Of a DNA stretch of 6,917 bases, positions 1 through 6,898 are shown in pieces. Below the pieces are notes generated by a model. The model saw only the letters and a list, made by a program, of their open reading frames with translations. It did no database searches and was not told the origin of the DNA. Made by a program: the position numbers and the translations under genes. The stretch is taken from the NCBI GenBank assembly GCA_003223895.1, contig QHXD01000206.1, forward strand, positions 1 through 6,917. Direction: 5' to 3'. Source of the DNA: Acidobacteriota bacterium. GTDB taxonomy: Bacteria > Acidobacteriota > Terriglobia > 20CM-2-55-15. Numbering within the stretch: the stretch's first letter is position 1; the number at the start of each line of letters is the position of its first letter.

Positions 1-767
1 GAGATACGCCGCGCAGGGCAGGATTTTCTTGCGATCGTTCAGGATCGCATCAACCATTTCCACGATTGCAGAAGACGGCGCGTACCAGGCGCTGGTCTTC
101 AGGTATCCAACAATCTCGGCTCCGCCATCGCGGGCACGCTGTGCCAGGCGATCGATGGTTTCCTTCGGCAGGAGTTCGGTAATTGGTATTCCCGATACGG
201 TCGAATACCGAGGCAGCGGGACCATTGTGTCGCCATGACCGCCCAGCACGAAGGCGTGGACGTTCTGCACCGAGACGTTCAACTCCATCGCGATGAAGGT
301 TCGGAACCGGGCGGAATCCAGGACGCCGGCCATACCGATGACGCGTTCTTTCGGGAAACCGCTCACTCGATAAGCGGTCTGCACCATTGCGTCCAGAGGG
401 TTGCTGACAACGATGATGATGCACTTGGGTGAGTTCTTGACGACCTGCTCGGTGACACCCTTCACGATCTCGTAGTTCGTCTTCAGCAGATCGTCGCGGC
501 TCATCCCCGGTTTCCGGGGAATGCCGGCGGTGATCACGACGATGTCGGAATTCGCCGTGTCCTTGTAATTGTTCGTTCCCGTGATCCTGTTGTCTTGTCA
601 TAGCCCTCGATCGGGGCGGACTCCGACAGGTCGAGCGCTTTTCCCTGCGGGACACCTTCGATGATATCGATGAGAACCACGTCTCCGAGCTGTTTATCCG
701 CGATCCTCTGTCCCGCAGTAGCGCCAACGGCGCCGGCACCGACGATACTGATTTTCCTTCTTGCCAT
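1..767 (-). pseudogene. mdh: Malate dehydrogenase (LDH-like type), frameshifted and cut by the window edge
   Basis: NAD-dependent malate dehydrogenase catalyses malate to oxaloacetate in the cytoplasmic TCA cycle. The frame opens at 767 with a Rossmann GAGAVGATAG motif (residues 10-19) and the ribose-binding Asp34. After codon 57 it shifts because of a 5-bp tandem duplication at 590-599 and would stop at 534. In the next frame the rest of the enzyme reads on to base 1 without a stop. Numbered after removing one repeat copy, it has GIPRKPGMSRDD (Arg83, Arg89), SNPLD (Asn121), Asp149/Arg152 and catalytic His176 in GGHGDTMVPL. Arg83 in the substrate loop fits malate rather than lactate. The corrected sequence gives 254 codons, so roughly 55 C-terminal residues lie outside the window. 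ATG 767 directly follows the icd stop, with GGAG at 777-780 inside icd as its ribosome site, so translation is probably coupled. Family identity is near certain. Whether the frameshift is biological or a sequence error cannot be told here. Confidence 0.9.
590..599. repeat. 5-bp perfect tandem duplication inside mdh
   Basis: The plus strand reads TTGTC twice in a row (590-594 and 595-599), which is GACAA-GACAA in the mdh sense. With one copy the coding sequence reads GGC TAT GAC AAC AGG ATC ACG (G-Y-D-N-R-I-T) and continues into the conserved T-N-N-Y-K-D segment. With two copies the frame is lost. The exact repair of frame and of family spacing shows that the second copy is the lesion. Confidence 0.85.
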
Positions 768-2009
<1,242 letters not shown>

Positions 2010-2013
2010 CAAG

Positions 2014-2019
2014 CCTCCT
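2014..2019 (-). promoter_or_regulatory. Ribosome binding site of icd
   Basis: The minus strand reads AGGAGG, then C-TTG, then ATG. Spacing of 4 nt to ATG and 1 nt to TTG decides the start at 2009. Confidence 0.8.
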
Positions 2020-2043
2020 ATGGATTCGCTCGCGAAACGAAAA

Positions 2044-2062
2044 CGCGTGAAGCTACCACGCG
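2044..2062. promoter_or_regulatory. Hyphenated palindrome, possible operator of icd
   Basis: CGCGTG (2044-2049) and CACGCG (2057-2062) form perfect 6-bp inverted arms separated by 7 bp. The site covers the proposed icd -10 and start point, where a repressor dimer would block transcription. No T tract follows, so a terminator is unlikely. The binding factor is unknown. Confidence 0.4.
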
Positions 2063-2079
2063 CTTGAAAAGAATGTCAA
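2050..2079 (-). promoter_or_regulatory. Candidate promoter of icd-mdh
   Basis: On the minus strand TTGACA (2079-2074) is followed after 18 bp by TAGCTT (2055-2050), preceded by TGG, which is an extended -10 (TGn) form. The -10 hexamer is a weak match, but the -35 is perfect and the predicted start, near 2043, leaves a leader of about 34 nt. This is inference from motif and position only. Confidence 0.45.
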
Positions 2080-2085
2080 TTGACA
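2074..2085. promoter_or_regulatory. Perfect 12-bp palindrome TGTCAATTGACA with overlapping divergent -35 elements
   Basis: The palindrome contains TTGACA on each strand (plus 2080-2085, minus 2079-2074). The two abut at its centre and point in opposite directions, toward pdaD and toward icd. It could act purely as two back-to-back -35 boxes or also as a regulator half-site pair. Confidence 0.55.
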
Positions 2086-2108
2086 CCCCCCAGTATCTCT
2101 GCTAACTT
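2080..2108 (+). promoter_or_regulatory. Candidate promoter of the arginine decarboxylase gene
   Basis: TTGACA (2080-2085), a 17-bp spacer and TAACTT (2103-2108) preceded by TGC, an extended -10. The predicted start near 2115 would give a leader of about 53 nt before GTG 2168. Confidence 0.55.
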
Positions 2109-2167
2109 CCGGAATTTGTTTTCGTTCCGTCGCGCTTCTCACCAAAACCAGTGGGGGGTTATGGAAG

Positions 2168-2734
2168 GTGTTCGTTGCAAAAAAGATCTTTTTGACCAAG
2201 GGCGTGGGAAAACACAAGGAAAAACTCACGAGCTTTGAAATGGCCCTGCGCGACGCGGGGCTGGCTCCCTACAACCTGGTTCGAGTCTCCAGCATCTTCC
2301 CGCCGCAATGCAAACTAATCCCGAGATCTCAAGGAATCAAACTTCTCCACGCCGGTCAAATTGTTTTCTGCGTCATGAGCGAAAACGCAACGAACGAGCC
2401 TCACCGCCTCATTGCAGCAACCGTGGGAATCGCAAGCCCGACCGATCCCAACGCTTACGGCTATCTTTCCGAGCACCACTCATACGGCCAGACAGATCAC
2501 GATGCCGCTGAGTACGCTGAAGAACTGGCTGCGGACATGCTTGCGACGACCCTCGGCGTAGACTTCGATCCGGATCGAAGCTGGGATGAAAAGAAGGAGA
2601 TCTACAGGATCTCAACCAGGATTGTGAAAGTAACCAACATCACCCAGTCCGCGATCGGTGACAAGAAAGGCCTTTGGACCACGGTCGTGGCCGGTGCAGT
2701 CTTTATTCCCGAGCCGCTCTATGTTCCGGAGTAG
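2168..2734 (+). CDS. pdaD: Pyruvoyl-dependent arginine decarboxylase (PvlArgDC)
   Basis: Decarboxylates arginine to agmatine, the entry to polyamine synthesis by the agmatine route. The family uses a self-made pyruvoyl group instead of PLP. The 188-residue proenzyme starts with the typical KKIFLTKGVGKHKEKL stretch. It has the VSSIFPP motif, where the chain should cleave between Ser41 and Ser42 to leave a beta chain of about 41 residues and an alpha chain capped by pyruvate from Ser42. The GYLSEHHSYGQ segment (residues 98-107) includes Glu102, probably the conserved catalytic acid. Length and motif order match the family throughout. GTG 2168 is chosen because it places the conserved N-terminus correctly; ATG 2161 is out of frame. 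The only ribosome-site-like sequence is a G6 run at 2153-2158, 9 nt upstream. It is transcribed divergently from icd, and no other polyamine gene is visible. Recognition rests on motif recall rather than alignment, but is strong. Confidence 0.94.
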   Translation: MFVAKKIFLTKGVGKHKEKLTSFEMALRDAGLAPYNLVRVSSIFPPQCKLIPRSQGIKLLHAGQIVFCVMSENATNEPHRLIAATVGIASPTDPNAYGYLSEHHSYGQTDHDAAEYAEELAADMLATTLGVDFDPDRSWDEKKEIYRISTRIVKVTNITQSAIGDKKGLWTTVVAGAVFIPEPLYVPE

Positions 2735-2767
2735 AAGCGCCATTCGCGTCATTGGCGGAATTCGCGG

Positions 2768-3265
2768 TTACGACCCCATTTTTAATTCCAGCTTCAACCG
2801 GTGGTTCTCTTTCTCCAAAAGCTGCACGAGGTAGACGCTGCGGCCACTGAAACCAGTGGATGCGCAAGACCGCAGAAACTCGAGCACGTTCCCGAGCACG
2901 GCCGGTGTGGAAGTCGTGACCAGGATGGGAATGTCCGCGGCAGTAAAAAGCTCCAGTGTGTCGCCGGTTGTTCCTGCGGGTAACGTGGCGAACACATAAT
3001 CGGCCGGATGGGAGTGCATGGACCTCAAAAGCGAATCGATTCTCAGCGGCCCCAGAGCCACGGGCTTTGCGCCGGCCGCCGACCATCCAATGCAATCGAG
3101 GTTCGTCACGCGGGTCCTGGTCTGGATCGCCTCCAGAGAATTGGCGGGATTGTCGAGGAAGTCGGAAATCCCGACGTTGGCGGCCTGGAGTCCAAAATAG
3201 GTCTGGAGGTTTCGAGTACGCGTATCCAGGTCTACAACCAGACATCGCCAGCGCTGCGCCAGCAT
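2768..3265 (-). CDS. Degenerate ParA/MinD (FlhG-like) protein lacking its Walker A motif, probable remnant
   Basis: Residues 9-25 (LVVDLDTRTRNLQTYFG) look like the ParA/MinD segment with the DxD strand followed by NL. Residues 32-38 resemble the following IxDFL helix, and residues 111-132 (DIPILVTTSTPAVLGNVLEFLR) match the MinD/FlhG stretch that normally reads ADxxIxVTTPEPTAL. Two hallmarks are missing. There is no GKGGVGKT upstream in any minus-strand frame: the in-frame residues before the Met are L-S-E-T-C-V-S-I after a TAG at 3290-3292, so S-E-T occupies the place of G-K-T. The Walker B strand reads YVFATLPAGT, with Thr94 where Asp is expected. At 165 residues it is far shorter than usual, with the C-terminal part also absent, and ATG 3265 has no ribosome site. 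It converges on pdaD with a 33-bp gap. I infer a decayed gene; a short pseudo-ATPase is the alternative. Confidence 0.5.
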   Translation of the reverse strand: MLAQRWRCLVVDLDTRTRNLQTYFGLQAANVGISDFLDNPANSLEAIQTRTRVTNLDCIGWSAAGAKPVALGPLRIDSLLRSMHSHPADYVFATLPAGTTGDTLELFTAADIPILVTTSTPAVLGNVLEFLRSCASTGFSGRSVYLVQLLEKENHRLKLELKMGS

Positions 3266-3334
3266 GATCGAGACACATGTTTCGCTTAACTAAGAATGGT
3301 TTCTCATGAAGGACGATTAAGATTGACGATACAG

Positions 3335-3340
3335 TATAAT
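3335..3340 (+). promoter_or_regulatory. Candidate -10 element for the 3435-5223 gene cluster
   Basis: A perfect TATAAT lies about 95 bp before the first gene of the cluster, in the A/T-rich part of the 169-bp gap (3266-3434). No good TTGACA lies 16-18 bp upstream: the nearest, TTGACG at 3323-3328, is only 6 bp away. This is therefore a partial promoter signal only. The rest of the gap shows nothing recognisable. Confidence 0.3.
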
Positions 3341-3434
3341 TCACTTATTGTGGTTAATTCGCCACTGCACCATCCAGCTCGATCGCGGCTAGGGTCCCGA
3401 CCGGAAGCCGTGCCAGTGCCTCAAGGAGAAACCA

Positions 3435-4121
3435 ATGTTTAGCCTACGCATGCTTGTAATGTCGGTTTTGTGTGCCGCTTTCTTTTGTCCGCTGGTTATT
3501 GCGGAGGATCTCGCTCGGTATCGCGATTTCCAGTTTGGAATGAGCCTGGAGTCCGTGGTCAAACAATTACATCTGAAATCCGCGGAGGCGAGAACAATCC
3601 ATCAGCGGCCGGCCGTAATACAAACACTCCAGTGGGATCAGTTTCGCTACTCCGAGCTTCCGGTGAAAGCCGACTCACTTAGAAATGTTCGTTTTGACTT
3701 TTACGGCGGTGAACTTTACAAGATGGTTGTCACATATGATCCTGTCGGGACCGAGGGTCTGACGACAGACGATATGATCGAAGCGATCTCCTCGGTGTAC
3801 GGTCCAGCCACCAAGCCAGAGAGGACCATCAAGGTTTCCGGATCTCCGGTATACGACGATAACCAAAAGGTCCTCGCGGTCTGGGAGAACGCGCAGTACT
3901 CCTATAACCTCTTCCAATCTCCCTACGGGAATACATTCGGACTGGTAGCGTTCTCCAAGGAGTTCGACCTTCTGGCGAGTGATTCGAGTCGGGAGGCGGA
4001 TCGGTTGGACAAATTGGAGGCGCCGGGCAAAGAACTCGCGCGGCAGGTGAAGCAAGAAGAGGACAAGCGTGTGGCGCAAGAGAAAGCCCGGATCATCAGT
4101 AAACCCAAGTTTCGTCCCTAG
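3435..4121 (+). CDS. Secreted or periplasmic protein of unknown function
   Basis: A 228-residue protein. A Sec signal peptide is visible: Arg5, a hydrophobic core at residues 7-22 and a likely signal peptidase I cut after VIA (residue 23). Cys13 and Cys18 lie in the signal and are not in a lipobox, so it is not an evident lipoprotein. The mature part begins YRDFQFGMSLESVVKQL, a pattern reminiscent of small envelope domains in which a short beta strand leads into a helix. Later segments include a FDFYGGELYKMVVTYD strand pair (about 108-123), TDDMIEAISSVYG (about 131-143), and a highly charged, probably helical or coiled-coil tail from about residue 180 to 225. AAGGAG at 3423-3428, 6 nt before ATG, supports the start. 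It is first in a four-gene plus-strand cluster. I recall similar proteins in Acidobacteria but cannot name a function. Confidence 0.8.
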   Translation: MFSLRMLVMSVLCAAFFCPLVIAEDLARYRDFQFGMSLESVVKQLHLKSAEARTIHQRPAVIQTLQWDQFRYSELPVKADSLRNVRFDFYGGELYKMVVTYDPVGTEGLTTDDMIEAISSVYGPATKPERTIKVSGSPVYDDNQKVLAVWENAQYSYNLFQSPYGNTFGLVAFSKEFDLLASDSSREADRLDKLEAPGKELARQVKQEEDKRVAQEKARIISKPKFRP

Positions 4122-4151
4122 GACGTCCGAATCGAGAAAGAAAGGTTTCCG

Positions 4152-4502
4152 ATGCTGACGAACATCATGAAGTGGATCTCCATCGCGATGTTGCTCCTGG
4201 CGGTGTTCCAGTTCCGCGTTGTGAGTAACCAGGTATTCTTAACCATTGTGGTCTGCGCCTCGGGTCTCCTGGTTGCCACGCAGGCGTTTCGCACCGGAAA
4301 GTATGCCTGGACGGTAGGATTCCTCGCAGTTGCTGTGCTTTTCAATCCCTTTGCGCCCATTGCTCGTTCCGGAAGTGAAGTTCTATGGCTGAACGGATTT
4401 GGTCTTGCAGCCTTTCTGATGGCCGCAGTCGCATTGAAAGCCCATCCGGCCCTTACTGTGCCATCGATAACAAACCGATTGCCACGACGCGAGTCTCTCT
4501 AG
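4152..4502 (+). CDS. Small integral membrane protein, DUF6804-like
   Basis: A 116-residue protein with four probable membrane segments at about residues 6-21, 27-45, 53-70 and 77-96. The order is a short N-terminal helix; a VVCASGLLVATQAFRTGKY stretch; a W-T-V-G-F helix ending in the motif L-F-N-P-F-A-P-I; and a last helix. The VVCxxxLxxxxxAF then W...GFLAxxxLFNPxxPI pattern resembles, from memory, small DUF6804-type membrane proteins of unknown role. AAAGG (4140-4144), 7 nt before ATG 4152, supports the start. It follows the secreted-protein gene by 30 bp, so the two are probably co-transcribed. The polar C-terminal tail (about 100-116) is rich in Arg. The DUF assignment is tentative; membrane location is well supported. 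Confidence 0.72.
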   Translation: MLTNIMKWISIAMLLLAVFQFRVVSNQVFLTIVVCASGLLVATQAFRTGKYAWTVGFLAVAVLFNPFAPIARSGSEVLWLNGFGLAAFLMAAVALKAHPALTVPSITNRLPRRESL

Positions 4503-4519
4503 TCAGGGTCGTTCTCGAT

Positions 4520-4867
4520 ATGGAAGCCGCGATTGCAGCATGGGAGAACGAAGGCGGATCCCCGCAGCGCGCGATGACGGGAACGGTGAATCAAATTGCC
4601 TGGGCAGAACAGATCAAGGCCCGAGTGGACGCAGAGTTCGATCGCGTTCGAAAAGCGCTCGAGTCGGTGGCGGGCAAGCAGTCCAGCAAGGGTCGAACGA
4701 ATACTCGGGTCATGATTGAAATCCTCGAAGATAAACGGGCGGAAGTGATGGGGAACGAACAGGCCGGGTATTTCATTCATGACTGGCAGGAGTTGCGGGA
4801 TCAGGTGCGTAAGATGATCGTCGGAGATTCCCGGTACAAGGCGATCAAGACTGATGAGGTGATATGA
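4520..4867 (+). CDS. Small soluble protein with an IAWAEQIK motif, unknown function
   Basis: A 115-residue, charged, mostly helical protein without a signal peptide or membrane segment. Residues 19-36 (MTGTVNQIAWAEQIKARV) match a short motif, roughly xGTxxQIAWAExIRA, that I recall from uncharacterised proteins often found on accessory DNA. No activity is known to me. A second helical region, W-Q-E-L-R-D-Q-V-R-K-M-I, occupies about 89-100. The frame is open further upstream to ATG 4385, but that would overlap the membrane-protein gene by 118 bp. ATG 4520 leaves a 17-bp gap, though its only ribosome-site-like sequence, CAGGG at 4504-4508, is distant. ATG 4574 is the fallback start. It ends in an ATGA overlap with the next gene, indicating translational coupling. 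Confidence 0.65.
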   Translation: MEAAIAAWENEGGSPQRAMTGTVNQIAWAEQIKARVDAEFDRVRKALESVAGKQSSKGRTNTRVMIEILEDKRAEVMGNEQAGYFIHDWQELRDQVRKMIVGDSRYKAIKTDEVI

Positions 4868-5223
4868 GATCAAACAAGGAAGTTGTCAATGAGCTGAGAA
4901 CCGCTCCTGCGTCCTGGATCGACGCTGCAATTGTCGTGGTCTTGGATAATCAGTTCAAATTCGTTGGCGAGGACCATCCGGATCCCATGACCAGGCTGAA
5001 TTCTCTACAGGAAGAGGGCGGTCTCGCTATCGGGCTGGCGGGAGTCACGCCGACGGCATACACTGATCGAGCCTTTGTCGCTCAGGTATTTGAAGAGTAT
5101 GAAGATCAGGGATGGGCGCACCAATACATGGATAAGCTCCGCAGAATTGTCCGCGGGGCCAACTCCAAGCCGGCCGATGTCTCTTACCTACTGTGGAATT
5201 CTGCACGGCGTTTTCCCGGGTGA
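4864..5223 (+). CDS. Small soluble protein of unknown function, coupled to the preceding gene
   Basis: A 119-residue acidic protein with no signal peptide or membrane helix and no motif I recognise. Visible parts are an amphipathic start (KEVVNELR), an AAIVVVLD strand, a Gly-rich AIGLAGVTPTAYTD loop (about 55-68), and two helices around AFVAQVFEEYEDQGWAHQYMDKLRRIV (about 70-96). Its ATG lies inside the stop of the upstream gene (ATGA, 4-bp overlap), and GAGG at 4856-4859 is 4 nt upstream, both supporting the start. The overlap suggests that the two small proteins are made in step and may form a complex; this is inference. It is the last gene of the cluster and converges on the desaturase gene 74 bp away. 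Confidence 0.65.
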   Translation: MRSNKEVVNELRTAPASWIDAAIVVVLDNQFKFVGEDHPDPMTRLNSLQEEGGLAIGLAGVTPTAYTDRAFVAQVFEEYEDQGWAHQYMDKLRRIVRGANSKPADVSYLLWNSARRFPG

Positions 5224-5227
5224 ACGG

Positions 5228-5266
5228 CAAGACTTGTGATTGCACACTCCAGACTACGATGTCTTG
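5228..5266. terminator. Weak inverted repeat between convergent genes
   Basis: CAAGAC (5228-5233) and GTCTTG (5261-5266) can pair across a 27-nt loop just after the plus-strand cluster. The long loop and the absence of a T tract make an intrinsic terminator doubtful. It is listed because the 74-bp convergent gap holds nothing else. Confidence 0.15.
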
Positions 5267-5297
5267 TTGGCGAGACTCCTGACGGCCATTAACAGGA

Positions 5298-6146
5298 CTA
5301 GCACTTCTGGTTTACGCGCACACTGGTCGCGAGACGCAGCGCGCGCAAACCTTGGATGACGTACCAGCCAAGATCGATCTGCCACCAGTGCCGGCTGAAA
5401 CGCGCAGAGGCCGGATAGGAGTGATGATTTCGGTGGAAGTTCTCTCCCCACGCTGTGAGTTGAAGCGGTCCGAGCCACCAGATGTTCCGGCTGGAGTCCA
5501 CGCCGGCTGTGAGACCGGGTTTCAGATGAAGCAGGCTGTTTACGAAAGCTTGCATGTGCAAGACGTAAACGAGCCGAATCGCACCTGTCCAGAACAGTCC
5601 CGCCCAACCGAAGAAAAGGTAACCGAAACAGATGGACGTGATGACAAGAGGAATCTGAACCTTGTCCCAAGTCATGTATCGCGGCCGGATCATGTCCGGA
5701 CTCCACCTCTGCATCGAGGATGGTTCCCACTGATACAGCCATCTCAGATGCGCCCACCAGAAGCCGCCGTGCCGTGGGCTGGATACGTCATCTATGGTGT
5801 CCGCATTTGCATGATGATTGCGATGATTTGCGATCCACGTGCTTGGGGTGCCAGATCCGTTGAACACAGCGAAGAACACGAGGACTTGCTCGACGATGGG
5901 ATTCAATTTAACTGCGCGATGCGCAAGTGATCGATGGTATGCGATGGTTGTTCCGAATGCCCCCATGCTGGCCAGGGCCAATGCAGTCAGAAAGACCTTC
6001 CACCCAGGGATTGGGAATAGGACGATACCGACCAACGCGAGCGCATGAATGGTGATGATATAGACAAGGATCCACGTATTTTCTCCCTCAGCTTTCCACC
6101 ATTGCTGCGTCCATGGATGCTTCTCGGCAAACGCAGATCGACTCAT
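5298..6146 (-). CDS. Membrane acyl (delta-9-type) fatty acid desaturase
   Basis: A di-iron, O2-dependent membrane desaturase that inserts a double bond into acyl chains (acyl-CoA or acyl-ACP; the substrate cannot be told). The 282-residue protein has the three histidine boxes of the stearoyl-CoA desaturase family: HRSLAH (71-76), HRNHH (108-112) and ENFHRNHH (His238, 241, 242), plus the extra iron ligand His207 in NSLLHL. Hydrophobic segments at about 25-44, 51-69, 84-97, 164-182 and 185-200 give the usual paired hairpins with the boxes on the cytoplasmic face. Length is normal for short bacterial members, which lack a fused cytochrome b5 domain. AGGAGG at 6151-6156 is 4 nt before ATG 6146; a TTG just upstream of the ATG is too close to serve. 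A Crp/Fnr-type regulator gene ends 56 bp upstream on the same strand, so co-transcription is likely. Homeoviscous membrane adjustment is the inferred role. Confidence 0.93.
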   Translation of the reverse strand: MSRSAFAEKHPWTQQWWKAEGENTWILVYIITIHALALVGIVLFPIPGWKVFLTALALASMGAFGTTIAYHRSLAHRAVKLNPIVEQVLVFFAVFNGSGTPSTWIANHRNHHANADTIDDVSSPRHGGFWWAHLRWLYQWEPSSMQRWSPDMIRPRYMTWDKVQIPLVITSICFGYLFFGWAGLFWTGAIRLVYVLHMQAFVNSLLHLKPGLTAGVDSSRNIWWLGPLQLTAWGENFHRNHHSYPASARFSRHWWQIDLGWYVIQGLRALRLATSVRVNQKC

Positions 6147-6150
6147 CAAA

Positions 6151-6156
6151 CCTCCT
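6151..6156 (-). promoter_or_regulatory. Ribosome binding site of the desaturase gene
   Basis: The minus strand reads AGGAGG, T-TTG, ATG. The 4-nt spacing selects ATG 6146 over the TTG codon at 6149. Confidence 0.75.
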
Positions 6157-6202
6157 GCATTTCAAAAAACTTCATAGCGCTTCGGTCGCCCTGGGAAACG
6201 AT

Positions 6203-6898
6203 TCAATCGTGCAGGACGACGTCGGTCAGCAGTTCGGCCCTCACCGTAATTTCTCCGTTGTAGTCAATCAGGCCCATTTTCCTGAATTTGTTCATGAAGT
6301 GAGTGATACGGGACCGCGTGGTGCCCACCATTTCGGCCAGGGTCTCGTGACTCACGCGCGGCATTTTCGCAGCCGGCGTGGCATCGTGTTGGCCGAAACG
6401 CGCAAGTTTCAGCAGGACACGGGCCAACCGTTTCTCGCCGTGGTTGAAAAGCTGATCGCAGAGATCTTCTTCAAGATCGATATTGCGGGCCAACAATGAC
6501 GCTGTGAATTTTTCAGAGAGCTCGGGTTGAGCGTGAAGAGCTCGAAGCATCGCCCTTCTCTCGATTCGGAATATCGTTGTGGATTGTATTGCTGTTGCAG
6601 TGCTGACACGAAGAGTCTGACCAACCAGGCAACCTTCCCCTAAAAAGCCGCGAGGCCCCAGGATCGCCAGGACGGCCTCGTTTCCTATGGCAGACACGAC
6701 AGTGACCTTTACCTTGCCGGTCTGAATGAAATAGATGGCCTCGGCCGAATCTCCCTGAGAGAAGACCTTAACGTCTTTTCCAAGTTGCAATATGGTCTTG
6801 CCCTCTACGATGTTTTCGAGCAGTTCCATGACGTAGGGATGGACATTCGCTTTGAGCTGTCTTGTCTTCCGGCCCGACCCATTGATTCCGACCTTCAT
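6203..6898 (-). CDS. Crp/Fnr-family transcriptional regulator
   Basis: A 231-residue DNA-binding regulator. The N-terminal cyclic-nucleotide-binding-type beta barrel covers about residues 36-125, with the phosphate-cassette-like segment FLGEGCLVGQTLRVSTATA (86-103) holding Glu88 and Arg97. A dimerisation helix follows at about 128-155. The Crp-type winged helix lies at about 180-225, with VSHETLAEMVGTTRSRITHFMNKFRKMGLI containing the recognition helix (about 193-207). No N-terminal cysteine cluster is present, so it is not an Fe-S oxygen sensor of the Fnr kind; only Cys90 and Cys147 occur. Whether it binds cAMP or anything else is unknown. ATG 6898 is the first Met after an in-frame stop (TGA, 6908-6910), but no clear ribosome site precedes it; Met24 is an alternative. 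Its position just before a desaturase gene suggests local control, by inference. Family call is firm. Confidence 0.92.
   Translation of the reverse strand: MKVGINGSGRKTRQLKANVHPYVMELLENIVEGKTILQLGKDVKVFSQGDSAEAIYFIQTGKVKVTVVSAIGNEAVLAILGPRGFLGEGCLVGQTLRVSTATAIQSTTIFRIERRAMLRALHAQPELSEKFTASLLARNIDLEEDLCDQLFNHGEKRLARVLLKLARFGQHDATPAAKMPRVSHETLAEMVGTTRSRITHFMNKFRKMGLIDYNGEITVRAELLTDVVLHD

Noticed and set aside
2738..2757. CGCCA-N10-TGGCG hairpin between pdaD and the ParA-like gene as a terminator
   Set aside because: Only a 5-bp stem with a long loop and no T tract on either strand.
3323..3340. TTGACG and TATAAT as a complete promoter
   Set aside because: The spacing is only 6 bp, too short for a sigma-70-type promoter; only the -10-like box is kept as a weak feature.
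2703..3344. 213-codon minus-strand frame overlapping the ParA-like gene and the end of pdaD
   Set aside because: It has no family resemblance and runs over the pdaD 3' end; the ParA-like signature is in the other frame. It was also checked as a possible source of the missing Walker A, which is not there.
4385..4519. Upstream extension of the IAWAEQIK gene to ATG 4385
   Set aside because: It would overlap the membrane-protein gene by 118 bp with unrelated-looking residues; ATG 4520 fits normal operon spacing.
5352..5930. 192-codon plus-strand frame opposite the desaturase
   Set aside because: It is antisense to a gene with all histidine boxes intact, and no motif is present in its translation.
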